Assembly (NCBI RefSeq): GCF_030272615.1
Contig: NC_081410.1
Location: forward strand, 119,910,640-119,974,639
Source of the DNA: Cryptomeria japonica
Lineage: Eukaryota; Streptophyta; Pinopsida; Cupressales; Cupressaceae
Length of the DNA: 64,000 bases
Reading direction: 5' to 3'
Every line of letters begins with the position of its first letter. The first letter of the stretch is position 1. Below the pieces are notes generated by a model. The model saw nothing but the letters and a program-made list of their open reading frames with translations, was not told the DNA's origin and did no database searches. Below, in pieces: positions 1 through 9,170 of this stretch. Made by a program: the position numbers and the translations under genes.

Positions 1-1151
1 ACAACTGAGGGGGGGGGGGGAAGGGGAGGGGCTGAATCAGTTGTCACAGATTACCGGAACCTTAAGCAATTAAAACATTAATACCGGAATGCTTAAACCA
101 AATACTGGAATAACAAATAAACGAATTAAGCATAAACAATAATCAGAGAATAAACACCATCCACATGACACCAAGATTTATACGTGGAAAACCCGGTAAA
201 GGGAAAAACCACGGTGGGAAGCCTACCCACAGTCAAATAACACTTATCCAGTAAGTATGTGAATTACGATTGAGGGGCCTGCACTTACAGGAAGGCCAAC
301 AACCTAGAGCGCACTGCTCATCACAAAAGGAGTCTCATTGACTACATAGAAATCCAGACTACAATTCGGAAAAATGAATGAACTGCAAAGATAGCATCTC
401 CTATGCCTGAGTACAGTTTTGGTTAAGCTCAATATCGGAGAACTAAAACTCTTACATAAACCCAACTCGATCTCCAATTATCAACCAAATCCTCTGCCTG
501 AATGATATTACATTATTCGCTCCTTACATATCCATATCCCATACCATGATGATCTACAATGAGATCTTACATCATATATATACAAACCCTCGACTATAAA
601 CAATCAGGTCGGCCACCAAACAATAAACCAATTACATAATTACAAAACATGTTGGCCTTAGACCAAACAAATAATATCCAACCCATAAGACATCCCGGAA
701 ACACATCGAGAGGTCCAATCCACACGTTACTTTAAGCCGGTCCATAACCTAGATACACCGGGACCCAATATAGGTCCATACACGCCAAAGCAATAATCCC
801 AATCCGCCAAGTCTTGAACATGATCACCATTAGCATCCTGAATCTCCACCAGAAGCTGCACCAACACCACTTATGCATATCATCAAAGCTCTGCCGGTGA
901 AACCCTCGCCGGAACCACAAACCAAGCTTCCAAGCAAATAGGATAGCATCCGATCACCAGATCAAAACCAACTGACTGAATATGAACATGAGTAAGCCAA
1001 TTCCATAACCCAAACATACCGAATCATGCCGGATCCAAACCAACCAGAAACCACACAACCTACAGGGACCAGAAGGATGCCTGTAAAGCATCCAAAACAG
1101 CTAGTGTTGACATCAATGCAACACATAATCAATTCCTCCAAATGGCCAACA
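1..1151 (-). repeat. 3' LTR of copia element A (runs off left edge)
   Basis: On the minus strand this stretch follows the polypurine tract of the downstream pol region and starts with TGTTGGCC at 1151. It holds the R/U5-type block common in plant copia LTRs (180-225, a run reading as ccgggttttccacg on the minus strand). The far end has an inverted pair ACAACTGA (1-8) / TCAGTTGT (36-43) around a G-rich run at 9-20. The terminal CA is not seen, so the LTR probably continues left of the window. The multi-stop reading frames here are not coding. LTR identity is inferred from position and the polypurine tract; no second LTR is available for comparison. Confidence 0.7.
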
Positions 1152-1483
1152 ATCTCCCCCTTTGGCGTTGACGACAACACTAGATATGAAAAACATCGAA
1201 GTACCAAGAAATGCCAAACAAGTCTCCCCCAATGGAAGACAACCAACAATCTCCCACTCAAAGATATAGCAATGAAGTTCTAAAACAAAGACCAGACTCC
1301 CCCTGTGAATGATATCTCTGTAAAGCTCTGTTTTACTCATATATCTCTCCCCCTAATGTATGCGACTCCTTAAGTTTTTCACATCAATATCTCTCCCCTT
1401 TTGATATCAATGCCAGAAATCTGACATAAAAATCAAAGCAAAAACAAAAACCATTGAAACACAAGGCTAACTACTCCCCCTGA
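1152..1483 (-). promoter_or_regulatory. Polypurine-tract array upstream of 3' LTR
   Basis: Six short runs of GGGGGAGA type (seen as ctcccc on the plus strand) lie near 1152-1163, 1221-1230, 1295-1303, 1343-1353, 1391-1400 and 1471-1480. The one touching the LTR (AAAGGGGGAGAT) is the likely primer for plus-strand DNA synthesis. The others are extra copies between the end of pol and the LTR. Extended polypurine regions are known from SIRE/Maximus-like copia elements; assignment to that lineage is inference. Confidence 0.6.
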
Positions 1484-1563
1484 GCAGTAGCATCCCCACA
1501 TCAGTGCTAGAATGAATAATATTTTTGATAATACATACTGGACTGATGCCAAAAAGCATCAAT

Positions 1564-2572
1564 CAGTTCTCTGCCGGAGGGGCAGAAACCCCTAACCTGT
1601 CTCTCAGATACTCAAACGATTCTTTAGGCAAAGGTTTAGTGAAAATATCTGCAATCTGTTCTTTAGTGTTCACATAAACCAGCCTAACTTCATTTTCTTC
1701 CACCTTCTCCTTCAAAAAGTTATACTAGATAGATATATACTTTGTCTTAGAGTGAAATACCAGATTCTTTGATATGTCAATAGCAACAGAGTTATCACAG
1801 TGAATAACTACTGGTCCAGTGCAATGCACTTTGATATCCTTCAACATTTGCTTTATCCATAGAACTTGTGTACAGTTAGTAGCAACAACAACATACTCAG
1901 CTTCAATAGTAGATAAAGAAGTACATGATTGTTTCTTGCTGATCCATGAAACCAACTTCTTTCCAAGAAAGAAAGCTCCACCGGAAGTACTTTTCCGGTC
2001 ATCAACATCTCCAGCCCAATCAGCATCTGTATATGCACATAAAGTAAAGTCATCATCCTTAGGGTACCACAAACCATATTCAGATGTACCTTGCAAGTAT
2101 CTAAAAATCCTCTTCACCGCACTCTCATGATTTTCTCTAGGATCACTCTGATATCTAGATGCAATACAAACAACATTCATTATGTTAGGCCTAGTCCGAG
2201 TCAAATAAAGCAGACCTCCAATCATAGATTTGTATCTTGTAGGATTTACCGATGCAGAAACATCTTTCCTTGTCAATTTATCACTTGTAACCATAGGAGT
2301 ACTTATCGGTTTAGAATCTCCCATACCAAATTTCTTCAACAATTCCCTAGCATACTTAGTTTGACAGATGAAAATACCTTTGCTAGTCTGAGTAATCTGC
2401 AAACCTAAGAAAAAATTCATTTCCCCAATCATAGACATTTCAAATTCTTTCTCCATATTCTTAGAAAATTTTATGCACAACTTATCTTCACCTCCAAAAA
2501 TGATGTCATCAACAAATACTTCAATAATCAATATATCATCATCAGTGACCTTATAATATAAAATTATAAATT
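1564..2572 (-). pseudogene. Copia A reverse transcriptase C-terminus and RNase H
   Basis: The frame 2531-1725 carries the RT catalytic motif as FVDDIIFGG, then the FFLGLQI block. RNase H follows, with ADWAGD, the KSTSGG signature and SLSTIEAEY, the usual copia order. An in-frame TAG after KTKYISI interrupts it, but the same frame continues to IADIFTKPLP and ends at a natural stop at 1564. Upstream, near 2570, a frameshift separates it from the N-terminal half of RT. The protein would copy element RNA into DNA and degrade the RNA strand inside virus-like particles. It is a fossil: stop and frameshift are both visible. Confidence 0.88.
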
Positions 2573-3303
2573 ACTGTCAGCATTACCCTTAGTAAAACCA
2601 AGCTTCAAAAGATATTTATCCAACCTTGCATACCAAGCTCTAGGTGCCTGTTTCAATCCATATAAAGATTTCTTTAACCTACAAACCATGTTTGTATCAT
2701 TTGAAAGTGAAAAACCATCAGGTTGCTTAATATAAACTTCCTCATCAAAATCCCCATTCAAAATGCACACTTAACATCCATCTGATAAACCTGGTAGTTT
2801 TTTTGGGCAGCATAGGCAAGAAATAATCTTACAACTTCAATCCTAGCTATAGGTGCAAAAGTTTCACCATAATCAATTCTTTCCTTTTGAGAATATCCTT
2901 TACAAACCAATCTAGCCTTATTCCTTACAACTTGACCATCCTCATTCAATTTATTCCTAAAAACCCATTTAGTTCCAATAACATTCTTATTTTTAGGCCG
3001 GGGAACTAAAGTCCATGTGTTATTCTTCTCAGTCTGATCTAATTCTTCTTCCATAGCTTTCATCCAAGATTCATCTTTACATGCTTCAATTACTGATACC
3101 GGTTCAACTTGAGAAATTAAACATACCTCATTAGTTGCCAGTCTTCTTCTTGTCATCATTCCATTGTTCTTATCCCCAATGATTTGATCTTCTGAATGAT
3201 TCAATCTCACATACCTAGGAGTCTTCTGACTCTCTGTTCCTCTTCCCGGTTCTTCAGTTACTGTTTGAATTTTCTGATACTGCCGGAGTAACTGGTTCAA
3301 CAT
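2564..3303 (-). pseudogene. Copia A reverse transcriptase N-terminus
   Basis: Two frames make up the finger and palm part of a copia RT. The first (3303-2758) shows the WTLVPRP and IGTKWVFRNK blocks, then RLVCKGYSQ and YQMDVKCAF. The second (2770-2564) shows EEVYIKQPDGF and [13 protein letters not shown]. They overlap in different frames, so a single-base indel near 2763 broke a single polyprotein. Further upstream the frame starts in a poorly conserved linker between integrase and RT. The match to the family is unmistakable; the copy cannot be translated as one chain. Confidence 0.88.
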
Positions 3304-3329
3304 TTTGTTCCGGTAAAGGTGCTACCGGT

Positions 3330-3822
3330 TCAGATATAATCATTTCCACCATCAGTTTCCTGCTCATAAACTCTGATTTGACTTCTATTCAACTCATCCA
3401 CCTTGACAGTAGCACTCTCCACAATTTTCTGCAATCTCTTGTTATAACATCTATATGCCTTGCTTTCATTAGAATAACCAAGAAATATGCCTTCATCACA
3501 TCTAGGATCAAATTTTCCAATGATATCATCTCTCTTGATATAACATTTACTACCAAAGAATCTGAAATACTTAACTGTAGGTGTATTGCCAAACCACAAT
3601 CCATGAGGTGTCTTACCGGTTTCTCCTTTGATATGTATTCCATTGAATGCATAAACCGCTATACTCACTGCTTCTCTCCAGTAGATATGAGGTAGACTAG
3701 CTTCCATCATCATTGTTCTAGCAACATCTAAGATAGTTATGTTCTTCCTTTCCACAACTCCATTCTGCTGAGGTGTCTGGGGAGCAGAAAATTGTCTCCT
3801 TATACCATGCTTCTCACAAAGT
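3330..3822 (-). pseudogene. Copia A integrase C-terminal part
   Basis: The frame begins just before the catalytic glutamate block, read as QQNGVVERKN, so the Glu is intact. It continues through the C-terminal integrase region with KTPHGLWFG and FGSKCYIKR, ending in a variable linker. A one-base frameshift near 3822 separates it from the integrase core. The first methionine (3755) is not a biological start, because the reading continues upstream. The product would join element cDNA to target DNA in the nucleus. Confidence 0.85.
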
Positions 3823-4537
3823 TATTAAACTCACCGGATGTAAATTCTCCACCATGATTTGACCTCAAACATTTAATCTTCAATCCTGTCTCTATCTCAA
3901 CTTTAGCCTTAAAGATTTTAAACTTTTCAAAAGCCTCAGATTTCTCCCTTAGAAAAGTAACCCACATCATTCTAGAATAAGCATCAATGATTAGCATAAA
4001 ATATCTACCACCTTGAAAACTTTTAACTCTAGTAGGGCCACACAAATCAATATGAATAAGATCAAGAACATCATTAGATTTATCTTGTATATTCTTAAAA
4101 GTGGTTCTGACCTGTTTTTCCATTTGACATTCTTTGCATACCGGATTATAGGGCTTCACAATCTTAGGTATATCTCTAACTGCTTTAGTTGAATTGATCT
4201 TTACAATGCAATCGAAATTTACATGACATAGCCTTTTATGCCATAGCCAACTCTCATCAATTTGTGCAATCAAACATGTCTTCTCACCGAAATTCAAATG
4301 AAATATATAACTTTTTGTCTGTGTACCAGTTGCAATCTCCAAACTAGATTTGTTAATGATTTTGCATTTTCCATTCTTGAATTGTAATTGAAATCCCTTA
4401 TCCACCAATTGTCCTACACTCAAAAGATTATGCCTCAAACCTTCAACAAAATTAACATTATCAGTATTGTGCTTACCATCCAATGATATAGTTCCTTTTT
4501 CTTTGATCATACATGCTTTGTCATCTCCAAATCTAAC
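3800..4537 (-). pseudogene. Copia A protease tail, GAG-pre-integrase and integrase core
   Basis: Reading upstream of the first Met (4510), the frame starts as VRFGDDKA, the end of a copia protease, at the fusion boundary with fragment B. It continues with HNLLSVGQL, then WLWHKRLCH and CKECQMEKQ, which supply the His/Cys zinc-binding residues, and HIDLCGP with the first catalytic Asp. The second catalytic block reads RSNHGGEF where the family has Asp-Asn, so the active-site Asp appears lost. The frame then stops after a one-base shift. Gag and most of protease are absent from this element. Confidence 0.87.
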
Positions 4538-4540
4538 TAG

Positions 4541-5522
4541 ACTACATCTGGAGACTCATCATTTTACTTTACTTGCATCTTGTCACCATTGTAGTACTCA
4601 TAGGATTGCAATCATCCATTTCAAACCTTTTCAACATCTCTCTAATATACTTTCTTTGAGAAATGAAAATTCCTCTATCTACTTGATGAATTTGCAAACC
4701 AAGGAAGAATGACAACTCACCCAACATGGACATTTTGAACTCCATATTAGTAGCAAAAATTTGACACATCTCTTCACAATTACTACCAAAAATCAGATCA
4801 TCAACATAAACTACAACAATCAACATATTATTACCCTCTTCTTTAACATATAGATTGATGTACGCTATCCCTCTTTTGAATCCCTGTTGCTGCAAATAAC
4901 TGTCAGTCTAGTCTAGCATACCAAGCACGTGGGGCTTGTTTAAGACGATAGAGTGCCTTCTTTAACTTGCATTCATAGTTTTGTTTTTTTATAAGAAAAC
5001 CCATTTGGTTGCTCTATATAAACTTTTTCATTTAGATTACCATTCAAAAAAGAAAATTTAACATCCATTTGAAAAAACTTTAAAACCTTTCAAAGAAGCA
5101 AAGGCTAAGAACATTCTAATAGCTTCTAAATATGCAGCAGGAGTAAAAAAATCTTCGAAGTCAATATCTTCAACACATGTGTAACCTTTGCACACAAGTC
5201 TTACCTTGTTCCTCACCACTTTACCATCTTCATTTAACTTATTTCTGTACACTCACTTTGTACCAATCACGTTCTTGCCTTTGGGCCTTGGGACAAGTTC
5301 CCAAGTTTCACTTTTCTGAATCTGATCAAGCTCTTCTTCCATGATTGCCACCCAATGTTTATCTTCATCCGCCTCCTCAAAACTTGTAGGCTCAATCATG
5401 GACAGCAAGGAGATATCTTCATTTTCAAAATAGTTAACACTCCTTGTGGCTCTTGGTTTATCCTCTTGCAAAATCTGATCACTAGGATGAATTCTTTGAA
5501 CAAACTTTGATGAAGTCTTCAA
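4541..5522 (-). pseudogene. Copia B reverse transcriptase, truncated
   Basis: Three pieces are visible. 5522-5253 carries ETWELVPRPKGKNVIGTK; 5252-5058 carries YRNKLNEDGKVV and RLVCKGY; 4895-4569 carries VVYVDDLIFGS, the RT active site, and FFLGLQIHQ. The first two adjoin across a single stop (the Trp position of the KWV-type block), then the frame is lost until the YVDD part. After the TTMVTRCK stretch the reading shifts by one base and ends at 4541, where copia A starts. No RNase H follows. The family assignment is firm; the enzyme is non-functional. Confidence 0.86.
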
Positions 5523-5582
5523 AAAGGTCCTAAATGTGTTCTTACCTTGGTCATTTGTAGGTACATTTTCTATAGTTACATT

Positions 5583-5726
5583 TGCTGTCCCATGTTGAAA
5601 ACTTGAAAATGCATTTTCAGAATTTACATCTGTTGTCCCATGTTGTACATTTGAGGGTGTATTTCCAAAATTTACATTTGTTGTCCCATGTTGTACATTT
5701 GAAGGTATTTGTTGAACAACACTTCC
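5583..5726 (-). repeat. 48-bp tandem repeat, three units, in copia B linker
   Basis: Units start at 5583, 5631 and 5679 (period 48). On the coding (minus) strand each encodes a 16-residue repeat of the type NVQHGTTNVNFGNTPS, in the variable stretch between integrase and RT. The period is a multiple of three, so the repeat grew without breaking the frame. Confidence 0.75.
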
Positions 5727-6145
5727 TTCTTCATCTACTTAACAACTACCATCATCATCTTGCATCTTATCATGAATGTTAACATCTTCATGAACCTTCA
5801 CATTAGCACTTTCAACAATCTTGAGTAATCTTTTGTTAAAACATCTATAAGCTTTACTTTTAGAAGAGTATCCTAATAAAATCACTTCATTAACCCTAGG
5901 ATCAAATTTTCCAAGATTGTCTTCATCCCTCTTAATATAACAATGACTACCAAAATTTTTGAAATATTTAATTGAAGCAGTCTTACCTTTCCAAAGTTCA
6001 TATAGAGTTTTGTTGTACTTTGCTCTAATCAGCCCCCTAATCTAAATGTAAACAACAATATGGACTATCTCTCCAAAAGGAATCATTCACTTTAGACTCA
6101 TTCATCATACTATGAGCCATTTCTTGGACTGATTTGTTCTTCCTC
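5727..6145 (-). pseudogene. Copia B integrase C-terminal region
   Basis: The minus-strand reading shows the conserved YNKTLYELWKGK block, FGSHCYIKR, GKFDPR and AYRCFNKR, the same segments as in copia A at 3330-3755 but only moderately similar. Stops near 5740 and a gap or shift near 6040 break it up. It is the DNA-binding and linker end of a copia integrase. Boundaries are approximate because no long open frame covers it. Confidence 0.72.
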
Positions 6146-6388
6146 TCACAAAACAACATTTTGTTGTAGTGTCCTTGAAGCCAAGTAGTGTCTTTTTATC
6201 CCATGTTTTTCACGGAAATTTACAAACTCATTTGAAATGAACTCTCCTCCATTGTCTGAGTGTAAGCATTTGATTTTCAGACCCTTCTCGTTCTCCACAA
6301 AGACTTTAAAGGCCTTAAACTTCTCAAGTGCTTCTGATTTTTTCTTCCCAAATGTAACCCAAGTCATTCTTGAAAAACCATCAATCAA
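6146..6388 (-). pseudogene. Copia B integrase core, internally deleted
   Basis: The frame shows IDGFSRMTWVTF and then HSDNGGEF, so the second catalytic Asp is present. The zinc-binding domain and the first catalytic Asp block (HIDLCGP-type) are missing. At about 6395-6410 the protease/pre-integrase reading passes straight into the core, which implies a deletion of roughly a hundred codons or more. The downstream Gln-Gln-Asn block runs into a stop through a local indel, so the catalytic Glu is out of frame. Confidence 0.83.
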
Positions 6389-6789
6389 AAGGATATGATA
6401 CTTCTCATCTTGCTATCATTAAGAATGTACAAATTGTTAGCAGCCCTACTTGCATCAGCAATATGTTTACCATCTTTACTAATTTCACAATCATTTGAAT
6501 TGAAAACTAAATTGCGTCCTTGATCACACAATTGACTCACACTTAATAGATTGTGTTTCAGACCTTCTACATATAAAACATTCTCAACTTCGGTGTCACC
6601 ATCATCCAAAACAAGTGTACCTTTACCTTTGATTTTTGTAGATGAATTATCACCAAATCTTGCCTTTCCTCCATTAGTGCTTTTGAGAGTGAGAAACTTG
6701 CTCTTTTCTCCAGTATGCCTAGAACAACCACTGTCAATATGCCATATGTCTTTTTCATTTTGTGCAAGAAAGGTTGTTTGCACAATCAA
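6389..6789 (-). pseudogene. Copia B aspartic protease
   Basis: The reading shows WHIDSGCSRH, the Asp-Ser-Gly active site of a copia retropepsin, then ARFGDNSS, GKGTLVL and HNLLSVSQL, the usual passage into the GAG-pre-integrase domain. Such proteases cut the polyprotein after assembly. The frame remains open for its whole length and ends at the deletion junction with the integrase core. Directly upstream lies the gag zinc knuckle region in another frame. Confidence 0.85.
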
Positions 6790-6822
6790 GCATTCTACTA
6801 AAACTTCTTTCTCCTTCTTCCT

Positions 6823-7365
6823 CTAAACCTTAGTAACCTCCCTTGCTTTGTCCTCTTTCTCAACCTTCTTGTTCTTCTTAGAGAAATCTGCCATACCACA
6901 TTTATAACATATAACATTGTAGTTCCTCAAAGGAGCAAAAGAGTTCTTGCTCATAAGTTTGAAATCATTTCTTGCAAACACTTTACAGTTGATTGCCTTA
7001 TGTCCAAAATAATTGCAAGAGAAACAATAGCCATAAAAGAAAGAATTGTTAAACCTGGTCATAAGTGCTTGTCTTGTTATAGGAGGCCTTTTGAAAACAT
7101 TATTTCTGATTTTTGATGGTGAATCCTTTGTGTTGTCCACGCTGGTCTTTTGGTGTTCTTCTTCTATAGACTTAGAACTTTGACCTTCTTCAAGACCAAC
7201 TCTACCTTTATCAATAGATAATTTTTGTGAGCCAATGACTTTATCCAATGACATGGAACTTTTCTGATTTATCTTCTCATGATTCAGATGTGTCAAAGAT
7301 TTATCTAACTTTCTAAGCAAAACAATTTCAGCTTCAAGTCTCTCACAATTTTCTTTTTTGTGCTA
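6823..7365 (-). pseudogene. Copia B gag C-terminal part with zinc knuckle
   Basis: The frame contains one good CX2CX4HX4C knuckle (CFSCNYFGHKAINC) and a second, degenerate one starting CYKCGMADF with its His and last Cys lost. Before them lies a charged coiled-coil-like stretch; the reading extends upstream of the first Met (7320) to about 7355 as ENCERLEAEIVLLRK. The main N-terminal gag domain is missing. Gag proteins package element RNA into particles. A stop separates this frame from the protease. Confidence 0.8.
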
Positions 7366-8799
7366 AGCATCACGCCAAAAAAGATTCTACAACGGTTTTG
7401 ATAATAATGAATTTACTTTTCCTTGCAAAGCTAGGCCACTCAAATTAGAAATAATCACCCCGATATCTCACAGTGTATTCTTCAATGTATATAAGAAACA
7501 CAATAATCCAATATAATTTGTATTATCACCACTCTAATAAAAACACGATAGTCAAAATAACTTGACTTATACCAGTGGTAACAAAAACACAAGAGTCTCA
7601 TCCACGATACCACGTATACTTCAAAAGGAATCTTTGTTGGGTTCATAAAAGAAGAGTCGCCCCACTCTCAAGCACCAACACACTGAAAAGATAAAAGAAT
7701 TAATGAAATCACTTTAAATAAAATTGTCAAACAAAAATTTCTGACTCCATCCAAATAGCATTAAGAAAATATGGGATGAAGGCATACTAAAAATAGCCGC
7801 CATTATCAAGAGACTACCACAGTCCATGAGTAATGTGAGCGTGCGTCTTATCATCGCCATGTCTTTAAAAGTCAACCTTCAAATGCTGACATGGCATATA
7901 ATTTGACTTGGTATAAGGAAGTAGACAAGCAAGCGTGTGAAGTGGACACACAACCAGCTCAAATAGACGACCAACTCAAGCACACAACCAAGTAGCTCAA
8001 GCATGCAATCAAGTAGCTCAACCAGGTAACCAAGTAGCTCAAGCACGCAACAAAGTAGCTCAACTAGGTTAGCAAGCAGCTGATGAAAATTTGATGAATA
8101 ATCAACAACTTGATTAGTATTTCATTCCAAATCTTCTTTCAACAAACCTTTGACATCAATGACAAAATATTCAACAACTACTTCCATCCTCACACCTCTT
8201 TTTGTGACACTTCTAGTACTAGTCAAAAGTTAGTGCCACTTTGAAAGCATCAAACTACCTTTGATATTCCTCAAAAGTTTTGTCAATCTGCTCAATCACC
8301 TCTTTTTGTGTTGTTCTACTTGAAATTGGATTTTGCATGCTGCTTTGAGGCTGCAACTTTTTCTCTAGGCACATGCTTATTGTATCTAGAAAGTGATTTG
8401 CATTGCTTCCTTTTTCTAAAGATATAAAGATTCATCCCATGATTCACACTCAAATTTGAGCCAATTAATGGTATTCCTAGTTAATTGTGGTGGTGGGTGA
8501 AGTCCTATGTTCAAATGATGGGGTTTGATGAAAGTGCATGTTTGAGGGTCCAAGGAAATGCATACCAATAGGATGCAATGGTTGGCAGGAGTAGGGATCG
8601 GTGGCTAGCAATACCAAGTGCACAAGAAAGGAAAAGTTTGTAGGTCCACAAATAGCAAGGGAGTAAGAGGCTATAGATGAAGGTTTTGGGATGTCCACTA
8701 ACAACAAGGAAGCAAGGAATTAAGGAAAGGGATGCTAGTATAAAAAATCTATAATCCTACCCAAAGCAAGACCTAAACACTAGTTTAATAACTTAGAAA
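7366..8799. other. Non-coding stretch, no gene recognised
   Basis: Short reading frames only, none with a recognisable motif. It may contain old untranslated or LTR sequence of the neighbouring copia fragment, but I see no paired LTR or target duplication. The only structured part is the minisatellite at 7955-8077. Confidence 0.5.
7955..8077. repeat. 21-bp minisatellite, about six units
   Basis: Units begin with agctcaa and repeat every 21 bp. Two variants alternate, one ending in caygcaaycaagt and one in ccaggtaaccaagt, which gives a 42-bp higher-order period. The period is a multiple of three, but no open frame is retained. Confidence 0.8.
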
Positions 8800-8804
8800 G
8801 GGGG

Positions 8805-9088
8805 TGTTTTCCCTTCGGGTGTGAGTGTGTGTTTAGTGCATTGCAAATAACCAGAATATGACAATATACACAGATGCAGACAAATAGATGAACTCAATAC
8901 TGCATTCTCATTGATAACATGTGCCAGTACATCAGATAACATCAAGCCTGTACTATCCTAGCACAAACTGGAAACAAGGACGACTATATAGGTGTCAACA
9001 CGGTTACCCGGTGCCAACTGCCGGCAACCGTCAGTTAACCGCCGACCTTTAACACACAAATTAACACATACGTACTTACCTGACAACA
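8805..9088 (-). repeat. 3' LTR of gypsy element (284 bp)
   Basis: Starts TGTTTTCCC and ends CAACA on the plus strand. It matches the LTR at 19481-19763 along its whole length with about 11 substitutions and one indel by hand count, roughly 4 percent. A TATA-like ctatatag lies near 8982-8990 on the minus strand, suited to driving element transcription. Confidence 0.95.
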
Positions 9089-9099
9089 TCATCCCCCCC
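9089..9099 (-). promoter_or_regulatory. Polypurine tract of gypsy element
   Basis: On the minus strand GGGGGGGATGA directly precedes the 3' LTR. This is the expected place for the plus-strand primer. Confidence 0.65.
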
Positions 9100-9170
9100 A
9101 AAAAGAAGGGTCGTCTCCGGACGACATACAACCAAAATGGGAATGATGTAACATACATAGCAAAAGAAAC

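Larger units (their letters stand above)
1..4537 (-). mobile_element. Ty1/copia retrotransposon A, 5'-truncated
   Basis: The domain order on the minus strand is end of protease, GAG-pre-integrase, integrase, reverse transcriptase, RNase H, polypurine tracts and 3' LTR. Integrase before RT defines Ty1/copia. Gag, most of the protease, the primer site and the 5' LTR are missing, because the element stops abruptly at about 4537 against copia fragment B. Several frameshifts and stops show that it is dead. Confidence 0.9.
4538..7365 (-). mobile_element. Ty1/copia retrotransposon fragment B
   Basis: From upstream to downstream on the minus strand: gag C-terminus with zinc knuckle, protease, a shortened integrase and a truncated RT. 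RNase H and both LTRs are missing. The downstream end stops inside RT, just after a DESPDV-type stretch (4543-4560), where fragment A begins. The upstream end stops inside gag near 7365. Sequence differs clearly from A in shared RT blocks, so B is a different copia copy or subfamily rather than a duplicate. Confidence 0.85.
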
